A DNA stretch of 64,000 nucleotides from Girardinichthys multiradiatus. Its lineage: Eukaryota; Chordata; Actinopteri; Cyprinodontiformes; Goodeidae. Made by a program: the position numbers and the translations under genes. Shown piece after piece: positions 42,647 to 54,100 of this stretch. The notes under the pieces are model-generated. The model worked only from the letters and a program-made list of their open reading frames with translations. It ran no database searches and had not been told where the DNA came from. Positions within the stretch are counted from its first letter, which is position 1. Every line of letters begins with the position of its first letter. Location: positions 47,180,391 to 47,244,390 of the forward strand of contig NC_061796.1 of NCBI RefSeq assembly GCF_021462225.1, read 5' to 3'.

Positions 42647-44647
42647 TTCTGTCTCAGTGTTTTGGTTGCTGTTGACCTTTTTGTGTCAGTGTGTTGTAAC
42701 TTGGACTTTTGTCTGTTTGCCTGATTCCTTTATTTCTACAAACCAAACATCATCCTGCAGGAGGTGGGGCTTACAGTGATCCTGTGCTGTTATTGGTTGG
42801 ACCATCAAACAGATGACTGAAGGAGGGACAGAATTACATTTGACCCGAGGATCCTTCATCAGATCTACTTTATAATTAAAACAGGAAATGGTTTATTAAT
42901 TTATCAGGAAATGATCTTAATCTTGATATTAATGCAGGCTTTTACAAGCAAACCAGCTCTACAGAAAACTATTTTTTATTACATCTTTTGATCCTTCTGA
43001 AAAAGTTTGCATGTTGTAAAACCAGAAGTGAAGCTTTAGACTGTGAAAGATGCACAATTCAGTCTAAAGCACTTTTTTTTAAAATATCTGTATGGTCACA
43101 GTATAATGAATCAAAACTGGATATTTAGGCTGTTTGTTAGTACCAGTCTGGTGCAAAGAAATCATGTGTTTTCTTTGGTTAAATAAAGAAAAAATCTGAA
43201 AGACATCCCAGCGTCTCTCGAGTCTCTGCTGGTTTTTTCCTGTTTATTAGACTTTAAGATACGTTCCTCAGCTGGAGATAGTTTTCTTTACTCATTTTTT
43301 CACCTGCTGTGGTCAAGTTCAAGGGCTGAAGTTAAAATAAATGTTAGGATCAGCCAAAGATCTACAGGAACCCTGAGGATCAAGATCGTGTTTACTGATC
43401 GCGTAAAACGAGACCTGATTGGTTGTGAGGAAAATCTGACCAAATGAGGGCTGAAATTTTCTAAATGTTTGCAAACAGACTAAGCCTGTATGAAAGAAAT
43501 GTTTGAGACATAGGGAGATGAAGGATAATCCAACAAACACCTGCTCACTCAGTGTTTCCAGAACCAGAACTAAAGGTGAGGCAAGATTCAGTTTCTGGAA
43601 AAACTGCCTGAAAACCTGAGAGGTGCAGAAACAGTTGGTTCCTTTAAATCAGGACAAAACATTTTCTTTACCGTGGCTGCCTTATAAAAATTAAAGACTG
43701 TTTTATGAGCAAATCTTGATAATTGTTTTAGCTTTTTATCTGTTTTATTGTTTCTTCATTTTATGACATGCCTAAAGTTAGCTAATATTGTTTTTTTATG
43801 CTAATATTGTTTGTAATGTAATTCCTGTATGGACCTAAAACAAGTAAACTTGTCTTCTGTCTGAGTTACATTTTAATACTATTCTGAATACAAACGTGTG
43901 GTTTAACTGTTTAATCTCTTTTAATAATCTGATGCTTGCATTTTATTGAATATTTTTGCATTATCATAAAAACTATGGATGATGTGTCAGTTTATACATG
44001 TCTGACATAAATTTTACTTTTTCCATCAGTTACTCACAACACAAACTAAAAAATCACTTCAAGTGTGAATATTACTGAGTCTAAGATAAACAGGAACATC
44101 GTTAGTTTGCAGACATACAAAATAATTTGTTCAGCAGTCAGTTTCAAATGTTGATCATTTTTGTAAGTCTGTATGTAGAGATGTAATAACGCTCTGGTTG
44201 CCTGCAGCAGAAATCTGATTTTAACCAATTAAGGGGAATAAGAACCAAGCTAAAGATCTTTTTCAGCAGCTGTTAGTCTCAACAGGAGAAACTCCTGTTA
44301 AATGAGAACTAATAAGAGTGACAGACATCTGAGTTGCGAGCTGCATGCATGACAGAACCTCAACGTGTTCCTCCTGAATCTGACCCACAGGAAGTTCTCA
44401 CCTCCAAACATACTGTGTTTATTTTACCTCCAGCTGGTCCTGGATCAGAGTCCGTCCATGTGTCCCGTCAGTCTGGAGGACACCCAAAAACTCCAGGAGA
44501 TTCACCGTGGGTTTTGTGGTGGGGTCTGTTGGCCCGTGAGTTCCCAGTCCGGTTCTGGCCTGAGCCTCGTGCTGTGTTAACAGCTGACTGGGAGCTTCGG
44601 GGGTTTCTAAATAAATCCTCAACAACCACCTGCTGCAAGACAACTGT

Positions 44648-44686
<39 letters not shown>

Positions 44687-45550
44687 CTCTCTCTCTCTGC
44701 AGCAGTTTATTTTTATTTCAGACCTCCAGGAAGCTGTTTAAAACCTGATGTTCTTTTGCTGTTTAACTCGAGCAGAAAACTTTGATTTCATTTCTAAACA
44801 AACTGTTTTTCTTTCTAATAATTCTCACAGGCTTCTTTAAAACGTTTAAAAATATAAAATCATCTGAAATGTTCAAAGAAGCTTCGTGGTTTTCCTGCTG
44901 CAGATGAAATGAAACTAAAATTCAAAAACATCTAAGAGAACATGTCTGTTTTCTGCAGAAAACCAACAAGTCCAAAAAACACATCCATGCAGCTTCCTGT
45001 TGGAATCAGACTTGAACTTCTTGGAACTAACAGTGGAGCTGGAGCAGATACCAGCTCTGTTCGTTTTTATGGAAAAGGGAAATGTGGCCAATGTTTCTGG
45101 AAGGTATAGAGAGTTTTTTAAGGACAATGTGACAGGTTAATAATTTAGGAATCAAAGATTGGAATAATCAGTTTTTATACCAGACAAATTAAATCAAATA
45201 TGGAATTTGAAATAATACAAATTAAATTGGCTTTTAACCCAGTTTCTATACTCCTGAATAGTTTGCATTATTGATATTGAGTTTTTTTGTAATATTATTA
45301 TTATAATCTGTAGCAGTAGTGGTATATTTTTACTTTTCCATCTGCAGTGGTGTTTCTGTTCGTTTATATCTTTATATATTTATGTTTACATGCAGCATGT
45401 TGTTGGGAATGTGTTTTTACTGTTTTATTCAGTATTTATTTAGCCTGCAAAGAAAATAAGCTTTTGGTCAGCTTGGATGTTTCATAATATGCTGGTTTGA
45501 ACCTTTTAAACCCTGATAAACAATAATTAATTATTAATGAGAGAGAAGAT
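42647..45550. other. intergenic, no supported gene
   Basis: Several ORFs of 60-135 codons, mutually overlapping and without domains. A (CA)n(CT)n microsatellite lies at 44,651-44,698. Otherwise AT-rich. Confidence 0.4.
44651..44698 (+). repeat. (CA)n followed by (CT)n microsatellite
   Basis: About 17 CA units directly followed by about 7 CT units. Confidence 0.95.
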
Positions 45551-45879
45551 GGAAAGTGTCTGTCCTGTAGTATCCGAGAACAGGCAGCAGGGGGCAGCAA
45601 TGAAACACTGCTCTCTCACCACCTGCAGCTGTTTGGAGTGATATCAGGTGATGTTTCTCCTGAAGGTGGCGCCCTCACAGCTCCACCTGCAGCTAGGATG
45701 TGCTGTTCCTCTGCAGGTGAGCCAGTTTCAGGTGACCTTTGTTTTTTGTTTCTTTAGCGCAGACTTTGCAGAATTGGAGCGCTGGACGGTCCTGCAGAGT
45801 TTAAAAGGTTAATTTCCCTTAAAGTGGGGCCCCTCCACGCCTCACTGAGCAGCTCGCAGGGTCTTTGTTGGTGTTTGGA

Positions 45880-45973
45880 GGTGGGAGGAGGCGGAGAGAG
45901 ATAAAACCAGGACCGATGGACTGAGACCCTCCACAGAGCAGAAACTGCAGGACGAAGAGATGAGCTGCTGGAG
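45880..45973 (+). promoter_or_regulatory. possible core promoter and first exon
   Basis: A GC-rich stretch ends in a TATA-like GAGATAAAACC at about 45,898. About 60 bases on, ATG at 45,960 is followed by a good splice donor (TGGAG|gtgaggg at 45,973). A fitting acceptor is at 47,515. Confidence 0.3.
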
Positions 45974-47753
45974 GTGAGGGTTCGATTCAATTTATGTTTG
46001 AAATTTCTGTTGCTGCAGCCTGATGAAATAAATCTGAAGCAGAAGAAAATGTTCAGCTTTAAACTGTTCTGATCCAGACCAAATCTGACACGTTTCAGGT
46101 CAGTCGGTCTAAATAGAAAGACGTTCAGGTTTAAAACTCATAATGTTTAGTAATAATATTAACAGTCATTAAATTAAAGCTAATTTATTAAAATATTAAA
46201 CGGTAAAACATTTTTAAAGAATCTTTTATCAGCAGTTATCTATTTCAGCTGCTTCATGGTTATCTGTTCATCTGCTGCTCAGCAACAGTAACAATTAATA
46301 TCTAAAATATTTGTACATGTGTAGCAGGACGGTTGAGGGTTTTAATTTTACTATGTTTAAACTAATTAAATGTCAAAATCAGATTTTAGCTGCATTTTTC
46401 AAATTAAATCCTCATAACTCTAATTAGAGTGATTCACAGACTGAAATGTTTCATTGATTTAATGCTGAACTGGTTCATTTTGTTAACCACAACTGCAAAT
46501 GTTTCTGCATGGTTAGTTTAGTCGTGAATCAGTGGAGAACCATCGCAACAAGAAAACTTTGACACCAAAACTAAACAAGGTTTCAGTTTGTAAAAATATA
46601 TCTATAATCTAATGTAAAGCTGAAAAACAACAGATTCAGTGTGTTGTTCATGTTTCTTATGTTGAAATAAAACCAGAATGCGGCAGGAGACTCACCGCTG
46701 ATTCATCTGATGAACTCATTTAATTATTATGCAGGTTTTTAAAAATCATCGACAAAATAAATGGAGCTTGAGCTAAAAGCAGAATTAAGATGTTGGTTTA
46801 TTGCTGACATGATTCATTCTGCACCCCTGCAGTTATATTAATTAGCCAGAGGTTTACATCATGCCTCTTGGAGCGTAAGAGGCCTTAAAGCAGCTTTATT
46901 TTGTTCCAGCTTCTTGGTTTAATTTGTTAAATCTGTTTGCAGTAAAGATCTCCAGCAGCATCAGCAGAGCAGAGCATTTTTAAACAGGCACTTTCTGGAG
47001 ACCATAACCCTAACTCATTATGTCTGAAGGTTGGTTAGAGGAGGATGGTTGGTTAGCATCATCACACCTGATCTGAAAGTCAGGTCTGCAGAACCTGCTA
47101 ATGTTCTGAGGAAGTAATTAAGGTCTGCAGGGCTGAAGGCCTCAGCTGAGCTTCAAAAGGTAAATGAACCGAACCTATGGAGCTCCTTTCCAGTCATACT
47201 GACCAATCAGGGGGCTTTACACTAGAGCCACATTCACCCAATCACAAACATGCACATATTCATACACGATACGCAGATCAGTAGGCAACTTGAGAGGAAG
47301 TTCCTTGCTCAGGGGCACATCTACAGGTGGCAGCTGGAATCAAACCCACGACTTTCTGATGACTGGTGTTCCCACTGAGCCACAGTGGGATGTCTTGGTA
47401 CTGGTACCATAGATTTAGATTTATGTTTATGTTCAGTTTAGGCTGAGGTTCTGGTTCTGGTAAGGTTGGTCCGAGGTTAAAGTTCAACTGTAATTTGCTG
47501 TGAACTGTGTTTTAGGTTGCTCGGTTTGTTTCCTCCCGGGGGCGGGCAGGTTCGGGATGCGGTGCAATGTTGTCATGTCCCCTACCTCCAATATTGCACT
47601 CGTCCCGGCCTCCCCGGCCCAGGGGTCACGACCCCATGCTCACCTCCAGATGAACAAGAGACACAAAGTCCCGCAGCTGAAGGAGAGGAGGGACGGCAAA
47701 ATTCACTGAGGGTTTGTGGGAAAAAAATCACGTTTATGTCAGAATCTCTGTAG
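45960..47753 (+). CDS. tentative two-exon gene, product unknown
   Basis: Joining 45,960-45,973 to 47,516-47,753 (acceptor TGTGTTTTAG) gives an 83-residue frame: MSCWR then LLGLFPPGGGQVRD, with QCC, YC and PC cysteines. The second exon is clearly GC-richer than its surroundings. A different frame of the same exon is also open (ends RRDGKIH), which weakens the case. No domain or signal peptide is recognised. It may be a non-coding transcript or no gene at all. Confidence 0.2.
46000..47170. other. AT-rich non-coding stretch
   Basis: No repeat or coding signal recognised. Confidence 0.4.
47178..47395 (-). repeat. tRNA-headed SINE with L2-like tail, copy 2
   Basis: The reverse complement of GACTTTCTGATGACTGGTG and GAGCCACAGTGGG gives the same tRNA-like head as the 19.3-kb copy. 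CTAGAGCCACATTCACCC matches its body. Diverged. Confidence 0.75.
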
Positions 47754-48029
47754 AATTTATTCAGAAACACATTTAGGGTTGAAAATCCAGTTTTTCTACC
47801 TGTGTGTCTGAAATTTCAAAGCACTCACATATTTTGCTTAAACTTGCTTCTTCTGACTTCTTAAACTCTCTCACCACCACGCTGTCAGTTTAAATGTTGA
47901 AAGTTGGTTTGTAAACTCAGATAGTTTTTGGCATTTCTGCTTTTGCAGTTTTTAGTATGAGTAATTCAGCTCACTGCCCAGGGCGGTACAACAATTCTCT
48001 GCCAGCTGCAGCTTTCTATTGTATGTTTG

Positions 48030-48310
48030 CATGTTGTGCACAGTTGGTAACTCTGTTGCCTTGCAGCAAGAAAGTTTTAGGTTCAAATCCTAGCCGGGGG
48101 TCTTTCTGCATGGAGTTTGCCTGTTCACCACATGCATGCATAGGTTCTCTCCAGGTTCTCCGGCTTCCTCCCAGAGTCCAAAAGCCCGACTTTGGAGTTA
48201 ACAGGTCTGTAATAGTGTGTGTGCCTGGTTGTCTTTCCTGTGTCTCTGTGCTGCCAATGGATGGATGTTTGCAGGGCCAGCCAATGAGGAGTAGGCCGAC
48301 CCCTCTGTGT
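48030..48310 (+). repeat. tRNA-like SINE, copy 2
   Basis: GTTGCCTTGCAGCAAGAAAG, AGGTTCAAATCCTAGCCGG and GTCTTTCTGCATGGAGTTTG match the SINE at 1,900-2,180. Confidence 0.7.
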
Positions 48311-48329
48311 TAGCGCTGTAATGCTAACA

Positions 48330-49100
48330 CAGGGCCTGGCAGATAAGGCTGAAGTTGGTGTCTGCTTTGCAGCTTCACATACAATGTTAAATTCACAGAT
48401 TTTTAAAGAATCTGGAGTGAATCTTATCGTCTCCAGATGAAAACTCAAAAAAAATAAAAAATCTTTGATCAAAACTATTTTTCAACTAAAGTTACGAGAT
48501 CTTTATTCTGTTTATGATAAAAACATTTTTTATATTTTTTTCGGCATTCAGATAACCTCAAATTAAGGGAAACTTGAAAACTGCAACCAGTCAAACATGG
48601 AGTGATTTATTCTACACCGATTTCAGATTTTTAAATCAGCTTGAGATTTTTAAAAACAAAAGACAAAAAGCAGTTTACAACATTTATTAGAAATATTGCT
48701 AAAATCTATAAATAACCATAAGGAATGAGATCTTGCTGTATTAAAACTTTGGTCCTGGTGTCTGTATCTTCATTTGAGGCTCTTATTTTGAAGTAAACAG
48801 GGAAGTAATTCTTGGGCATTACAGAAGCTCAGCGACAAAAGGAGCAGTGTGATTTTGTGCATAACTCTTAGAGCTGCTTACACCATTTCAACAACCTGTA
48901 GCAACAGGGGGCGCTGCAGGGACAGCTGAAACAAATAACCCCTTTCTTCTGCTGTAAAATGAAAACAAGTCAGTGTCTGAGAATAAATCCTAAAAACATG
49001 AAGCTGTCATTGCCTTCTCTTTTCCAATGGTTATAATCAGTCTGACAGAGAGAGGTATCCCAATCATTGTGGTTTTTAGTAGAACAATGACCATCAGTGG
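48330..49100. other. unassigned AT-rich sequence
   Basis: No gene or recognisable element. Confidence 0.4.
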
Positions 49101-49104
49101 GACC

Positions 49105-50035
49105 CTTTGTGAGGTTCCTTGAGACGACATTGTTGTAAATAAGCGCCGCTTAACTAAATAATCTGAACTGAAACTATCTCTGTAGTTATGCTGCTATAGG
49201 CTTAGGCTGCTGGAGGACATAAAGACCACTTTCACCCTCTTCGCTACATTCTCACACTACTCTCCAATTTAGTATTTTTTGTTGTTATTTCAGCTTTTAA
49301 CTTTATGTTCTCTCTTTTCTCTTCCTAGAAGCTACACCTGGCCTGGCTCTGTGTCTACCTGTGAAACCTTTCTGAAGAGGGGCATCGTCCGAGCTTCTGC
49401 TGGCAACAACTTAATGCTCACCTTCTACAGATGATCCACATGATCCTGTCTTTTAGTGTTTAACCCTTTCTCTCTCCTAGACATGGCTACTGACTGAGCT
49501 TCTACTGTAACTAACTCTATGTGCTCTCTTTCAGACTCTAACCTTGAAAACTGGCTCAGAGTTTATCTGTTCTTTCTTTCTAGGTGAAACGACTAAAGGA
49601 GCTACATCCATTAACATTTACTTTTCCTTCCCATAGAAAGTACTCCTGGATCAGTGCTTCTTTGTTCTCTTTGTGTCTCTGCTCTGTTCTCTCAAACCCT
49701 CAGTCGGTCGTGGCAGATGGCCGCTCACACTGAGCCTGGTTCTGGTTCTGCTGGAGGTTTGTTCCTGTTAAAAGGACGTTTTTCCTCTCCACTGTCTCTA
49801 CATGCATGCTCAGTATGAGGGATTGCTGCAAAGTCAACACCAGTGACTGTCCACTGTCTCTACATGCTCATCCAGGAGGAGGGAATGCTGCAAGTCACTG
49901 ACTGGATGCAATCTGCTGGGTTTCCTTAGATAGAAAAACTTTTTATCTAATTTGAATAAATAACTGAATCTGACTGAACTGTTCAACATGTGTTGTGAAT
50001 TGGCGCTATATAAATAAAACTGAATTGAATTGAAA
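49105..50035 (+). mobile_element. L2 3' UTR copy, preceded by a second L2 tail
   Basis: 49,165-50,035 follows the L2 3' UTR motif by motif to the tail TTGGCGCTATATAAATAAAAC. Just before it, 49,105-49,160 repeats the same tail motif (CTTGAGACGACATTGTTG), so two insertions abut head to tail. No coding region. Confidence 0.8.
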
Positions 50036-50374
50036 ACTGAACTGTTTATTAAATAGAGATGAACATCTAAAACCACATGAAACATGGAGGTCACTTTGAT
50101 TCCAGTCAAATATTTTGTGCCGATGGTTAATTAGCTTCTCCAGAAGCATCTCTGTGTTCCCTCATCTTTCTGTAGTTTTTTCTTCTTCTTTGGTTTTAGG
50201 AAATCTGTGAAACCTGGAGCCTATATTTGTTGAAAGGTGACTTTATCAATGCACTGATGTAAAATTAAAGTTCAGTCTGCCACTAAATTCACCAATTTCA
50301 TTGCAGGAACCTTTATGCACAAACCAGGCGGATATTTGGTGGTACCGTTCGACCAGCTTAATTTCCGCTCCAGA

Positions 50375-51445
50375 AACATACAGTAATAAATAAATAACTC
50401 AATAAAATAATTACTGGCCCAAAAAGTAGCTAGAAATATAAATTAGTGCACCAATAAATGCAACGAAATAATAGAAAGAAGAGATTTATTTGTACTCGTC
50501 GTACCGGGTCGCAGGGGCAGCAGACTCGGTAGAGACACCCAGACGTCCCTCTGCCCAGACACCTCCTCCAGCTCCTCTGAGGGCAGCCCAAGGCTTTCCC
50601 TGGCCAGCCGAGAGACATAGTCCCTCCAGCGTGTCCTGGGCCGTCCCCTGGTCCTTCATTCGATAATTGATCAATTATTCAGATGTAAATATATATTTAT
50701 ATTTTAATCTCTAACCATTGTAATTTATCTTTTTGCTATTAAGCTTATTTTTTATTTAAACCCATAATTTTCAATCATACGTTTTTCATCTCAGTAATTT
50801 TCCTTTACTTAAAATAAAGTTTTATTTTTTCTAGACAGTTTATTTCTTTCATATTTATTACCACCAAAATATATTTAAAACGTGTTTTTTCCCTCAAAAA
50901 TATTTTTCATTTCTGTCCCTTTATTTCTTAAGCACTGATGTATTTTCTCCTCTAATACATCTCTGTATTATTTTCTTACCCAACAGATTTCCCTGAGCTC
51001 ATTTCTGTCTGTCTTTCTTTCTTACATTCTTAGGTCACTGGATTGTCTTTTCCTCCTCAACATGACCCTGAAAAATTATTTATTTTTGAGGTAAAAGCAT
51101 GTTTATAATTTATTTGAGTGGTAATAAATATGAAAGAAAAAAAGAGTTAGGAAAAATAAAACAGCAAAAAATTCCCTTATACTAAATAAACAGGGAAAAC
51201 ACTTTAGAAAAAGTATATGATTTGAAAATTTGTGTATTAAATAAAAAATAAGCTTAATAACGAGATAAATTACAACAGTTAAAATAGAAATATATATTTA
51301 TCTCTGAGTAATTGATCAATAATTGTATTAATCTATTCTTTCTATTATTTTGTTGCATTTATAGCACACTAATTTATATTTCTAGCTACCTTTTGGCCCA
51401 GTAATTATTTTATTCATTTAATTAGTTTTATATGTATTCCTAATT
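50375..51445. mobile_element. AT-rich fold-back element, long inverted arms
   Basis: The left arm has ATTACTGGCCCAAAAAGTAG, AGAAATATAAATTAGTG, TTTCTTTCATATTTATTACC. The right arm, read in reverse complement, has ATTACTGGGCCAAAAGGTAG, AGAAATATAAATTAGTG, TTTCTTTCATATTTATTACC in the same order. Arms run about 50,375-50,920 and 51,075-51,445, with a 150-bp centre. No ORF. The left arm is split by a Rex3 fragment. Confidence 0.85.
50490..50662 (-). mobile_element. severely truncated Rex3 3' end
   Basis: Reverse complement matches the last ~170 bases of the Rex3 copy at 6.5 kb, including the segment encoding RLGVSTESAAPATR and the GAGTAC-type tail. It is inserted in the left arm of the palindromic element. 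Confidence 0.88.
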
Positions 51446-51449
51446 ATGG

Positions 51450-54030
51450 CAGGATTGGTCCTACATAAGGGTCAAATGTCCTGTTCTGCAGCTATTACCC
51501 TGAACCTTCAAATGGTTTCTGATTGGTTGAATATTCCCAGCATCATGTTTCAGTCATCTCCCATTTTAAACACATATTTACTGTTGTTATGCAGAATATT
51601 AGCTTGTTTGACATTCTGATGCATCAGGAAAATCGCTCTAAACTCAGAGGAAAAGATTTAAAAAGGAAAATCACAGATTTCCACCTTTTAGCTGTCTGCA
51701 GGACCAGAGAGGGTTTCATTCTGTTTAGGTTAGGATGCTTGATAAAAATAATCTCAATCACCGAAACAAAGTCTGTGAAGTTTACTCTGGTCTTGGTGCT
51801 TGAAGTTATTACACATGTTTTACAGTGTAACTGATGTGGGAAAACATAATCAGTTAAGTTTTATTGCCTCATGTGCAAACAGTGTGAACACAGAAACATG
51901 GAGTAGGGGCTTTTCCTGCTCCAAAGCTCAGATGCATCAGTGATGGACTGCCTGTGGAAACGGTCCCTGTATGGCTGGCGCCCCTACACTTTTACAGCTA
52001 AAGACCCATTAGCGATACCTACAGGACATGAAGGATAAACTGTCAATGACGTGAAAACGAGACCCGAGACAAATGGCGGTGGGTTAATATACCCCTAGTT
52101 TGCACTTACATACGTGGATATTAAAGGATGCTCATTCAACTGTTGCAGAAAATAAATTTAACAAGAATGGCTTCATCAATATTTTCTATTTGAGTTTATT
52201 GTTGTTATTTGAAGATACTGCAGATGGGGCAGTACCAAGAACGTTGGCCCATCAGCAGCTGTAGGTTTCTGTTGGTGCTGTGCTCGAAGCTGCGCCTGGT
52301 TTAACACTCAGAGACTTGTTACTGACCAACCCTCCTCCAGGTCAGAGGCTTAAGTGAGCGACTTCCTGTTTTGCCACCAGCCTCCTAAGTGTCTCTGTGT
52401 CTACAGCCACTAGACCAATAAACCCAATTAAAATTGGAAATGCCTTCGTTTTCCCAGCATGTCTGCATGATTTACAACTATATTGGGTGTAATTAGCGTT
52501 AGTGGTATGTAACAATTACAGGTGAGAGTCTGATTGCCCATAAAGATTCACTTATTACTACCAACGTCTCATTTACATGTTTACCTTTATTTTCATATTG
52601 AAAGTGGTCACATCCAGGAGTCTGGGATTAAATCATGGACTCAGTTCAGAACCGTTTCATTCGGCTGGTTTTGTATGCACAGTTTTTTTTAATGTTTCAG
52701 TAGGAAATAGTTATTTTTCTATTTGAGGCCCAGAGCTTTTTTCACGTAGTGGAAGACATTCTGGATAAATTTAAGTTTGGAATGTCTTTACTTTAAGTGG
52801 GATTTCTATGAGGAAATCTGAGATAATCTGGATAATATGGAGTTTCTTCTGCTACTGACCCATCGCCTTTATCTCACTGAAGCTGTGGATTAACGAGTTT
52901 GAATGTGGAGTATTTTTGTTGTCCAACTGAAAGTTAACAGATTAACCTGCTAAAGACGACGTACGGAGGCTGTAGTGGACCTCTATTGCTTTTCTGTCTG
53001 TAGAAGCAACGCCCATGAAAGCCATACGTAGGAGGAACGACCACCTCAGTGTCAGCAAGAGTAATTTAACCAAATGGATGGTACTGCGCCCTGTAGTGTC
53101 AGGGTAATGTACAAGGTTTAGGGTAGCAGATTTGTATGATGGTAACTTGACAACAATCTGCATCCATAAAACACCCAGTTTGTGCCTGCAGCTAGGAGGG
53201 TCCATACTCTACACGGTCTGCGGTTCTAGTAGGAAGGTCCAGAACTAATGGTTGTGTTTAATCTGGTGAGGCACTATATATTTTATCACAGTCATTGCAA
53301 TATCAATACATCCAACATTAAAGCAGCAAAGGACTGCTAAGGCGCAATATTTGGTACGTTGAGATATTAACAGTGTGATGCATTCACCCTCTGCATGTCA
53401 ATAAGATACCTGCTCAGTTAATTGGACTTTGACAACTGATACAGACCTTGGAGGGAGAGATTCTAAAACTCAAACTGACTTGTGGCAACATCGTGATAAC
53501 TAAAACTAAAGAGAGCAGTGAGCAAAACGTGGTTATCGTTTCATATCATAAATTGCATGTTTTCCTTACATAGTGCAGGCATAGTTTATTTTTGAAAAAT
53601 ACTTTAATTAAAAATGTAAAAGTTTAAGTGACACATGCTGCGCTCTTGTTGAATTCCAAAATAAAAAAACTGATAAATTAAATGCAATGTTACATTTTAT
53701 ATCAGACCAACAAGCTACTGACATATGGACCACCCTGGTCCTGAAACTCATAATGAGCCAAACAAATTCTGGAGCGGCACCGTGCACAGCATGTTTTTAT
53801 TTAGAGTCCGTTAATGGAGAACAAGCTGATGTTTGTTAGGTTCCCACCAAACCGGCTCATAAACCAGGACAGAAGCAAACATGGTAGGAACATCTCTTCT
53901 CATGTTTTGTGAGCAGATCCTGGTTGCTTCATGGAAACAGCCAAATCAAGCTTCCCATCAGTCCCTTTAAACAGCTCAACTCCCAGTCAGACTACAGGTA
54001 GCATGGATCCACAGAAGCTCGGCTCTCTGA
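51450..54030. other. intergenic between the palindrome and thbs3
   Basis: No supported gene. An 87-codon minus ORF at 52,942-53,205 has no recognisable product. Confidence 0.4.
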
Positions 54031-54034
54031 GGGG

Positions 54035-54040
54035 TTTATT
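54035..54040 (-). terminator. poly(A) signal of the thrombospondin gene
   Basis: Minus strand reads AATAAA 61 bases after the stop codon, which gives a very short 3' UTR if used. Confidence 0.6.
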
Positions 54041-54049
54041 CACTGTATC

Positions 54050-54050
<1 letters not shown>

Positions 54051-54084
<34 letters not shown>
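54051..54084 (-). repeat. (CA)n microsatellite in the thbs3 3' UTR
   Basis: About 15 TG units on the plus strand, lying between the stop codon and the poly(A) signal of the minus-strand gene. Confidence 0.95.
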
Positions 54085-54100
54085 AGTCCGTCTGCTGCGC

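Noticed and set aside
47582..47770. Antisense ORF over the GC-rich exon
   Set aside because: No splice signals or domain; an effect of high GC lowering stop frequency.
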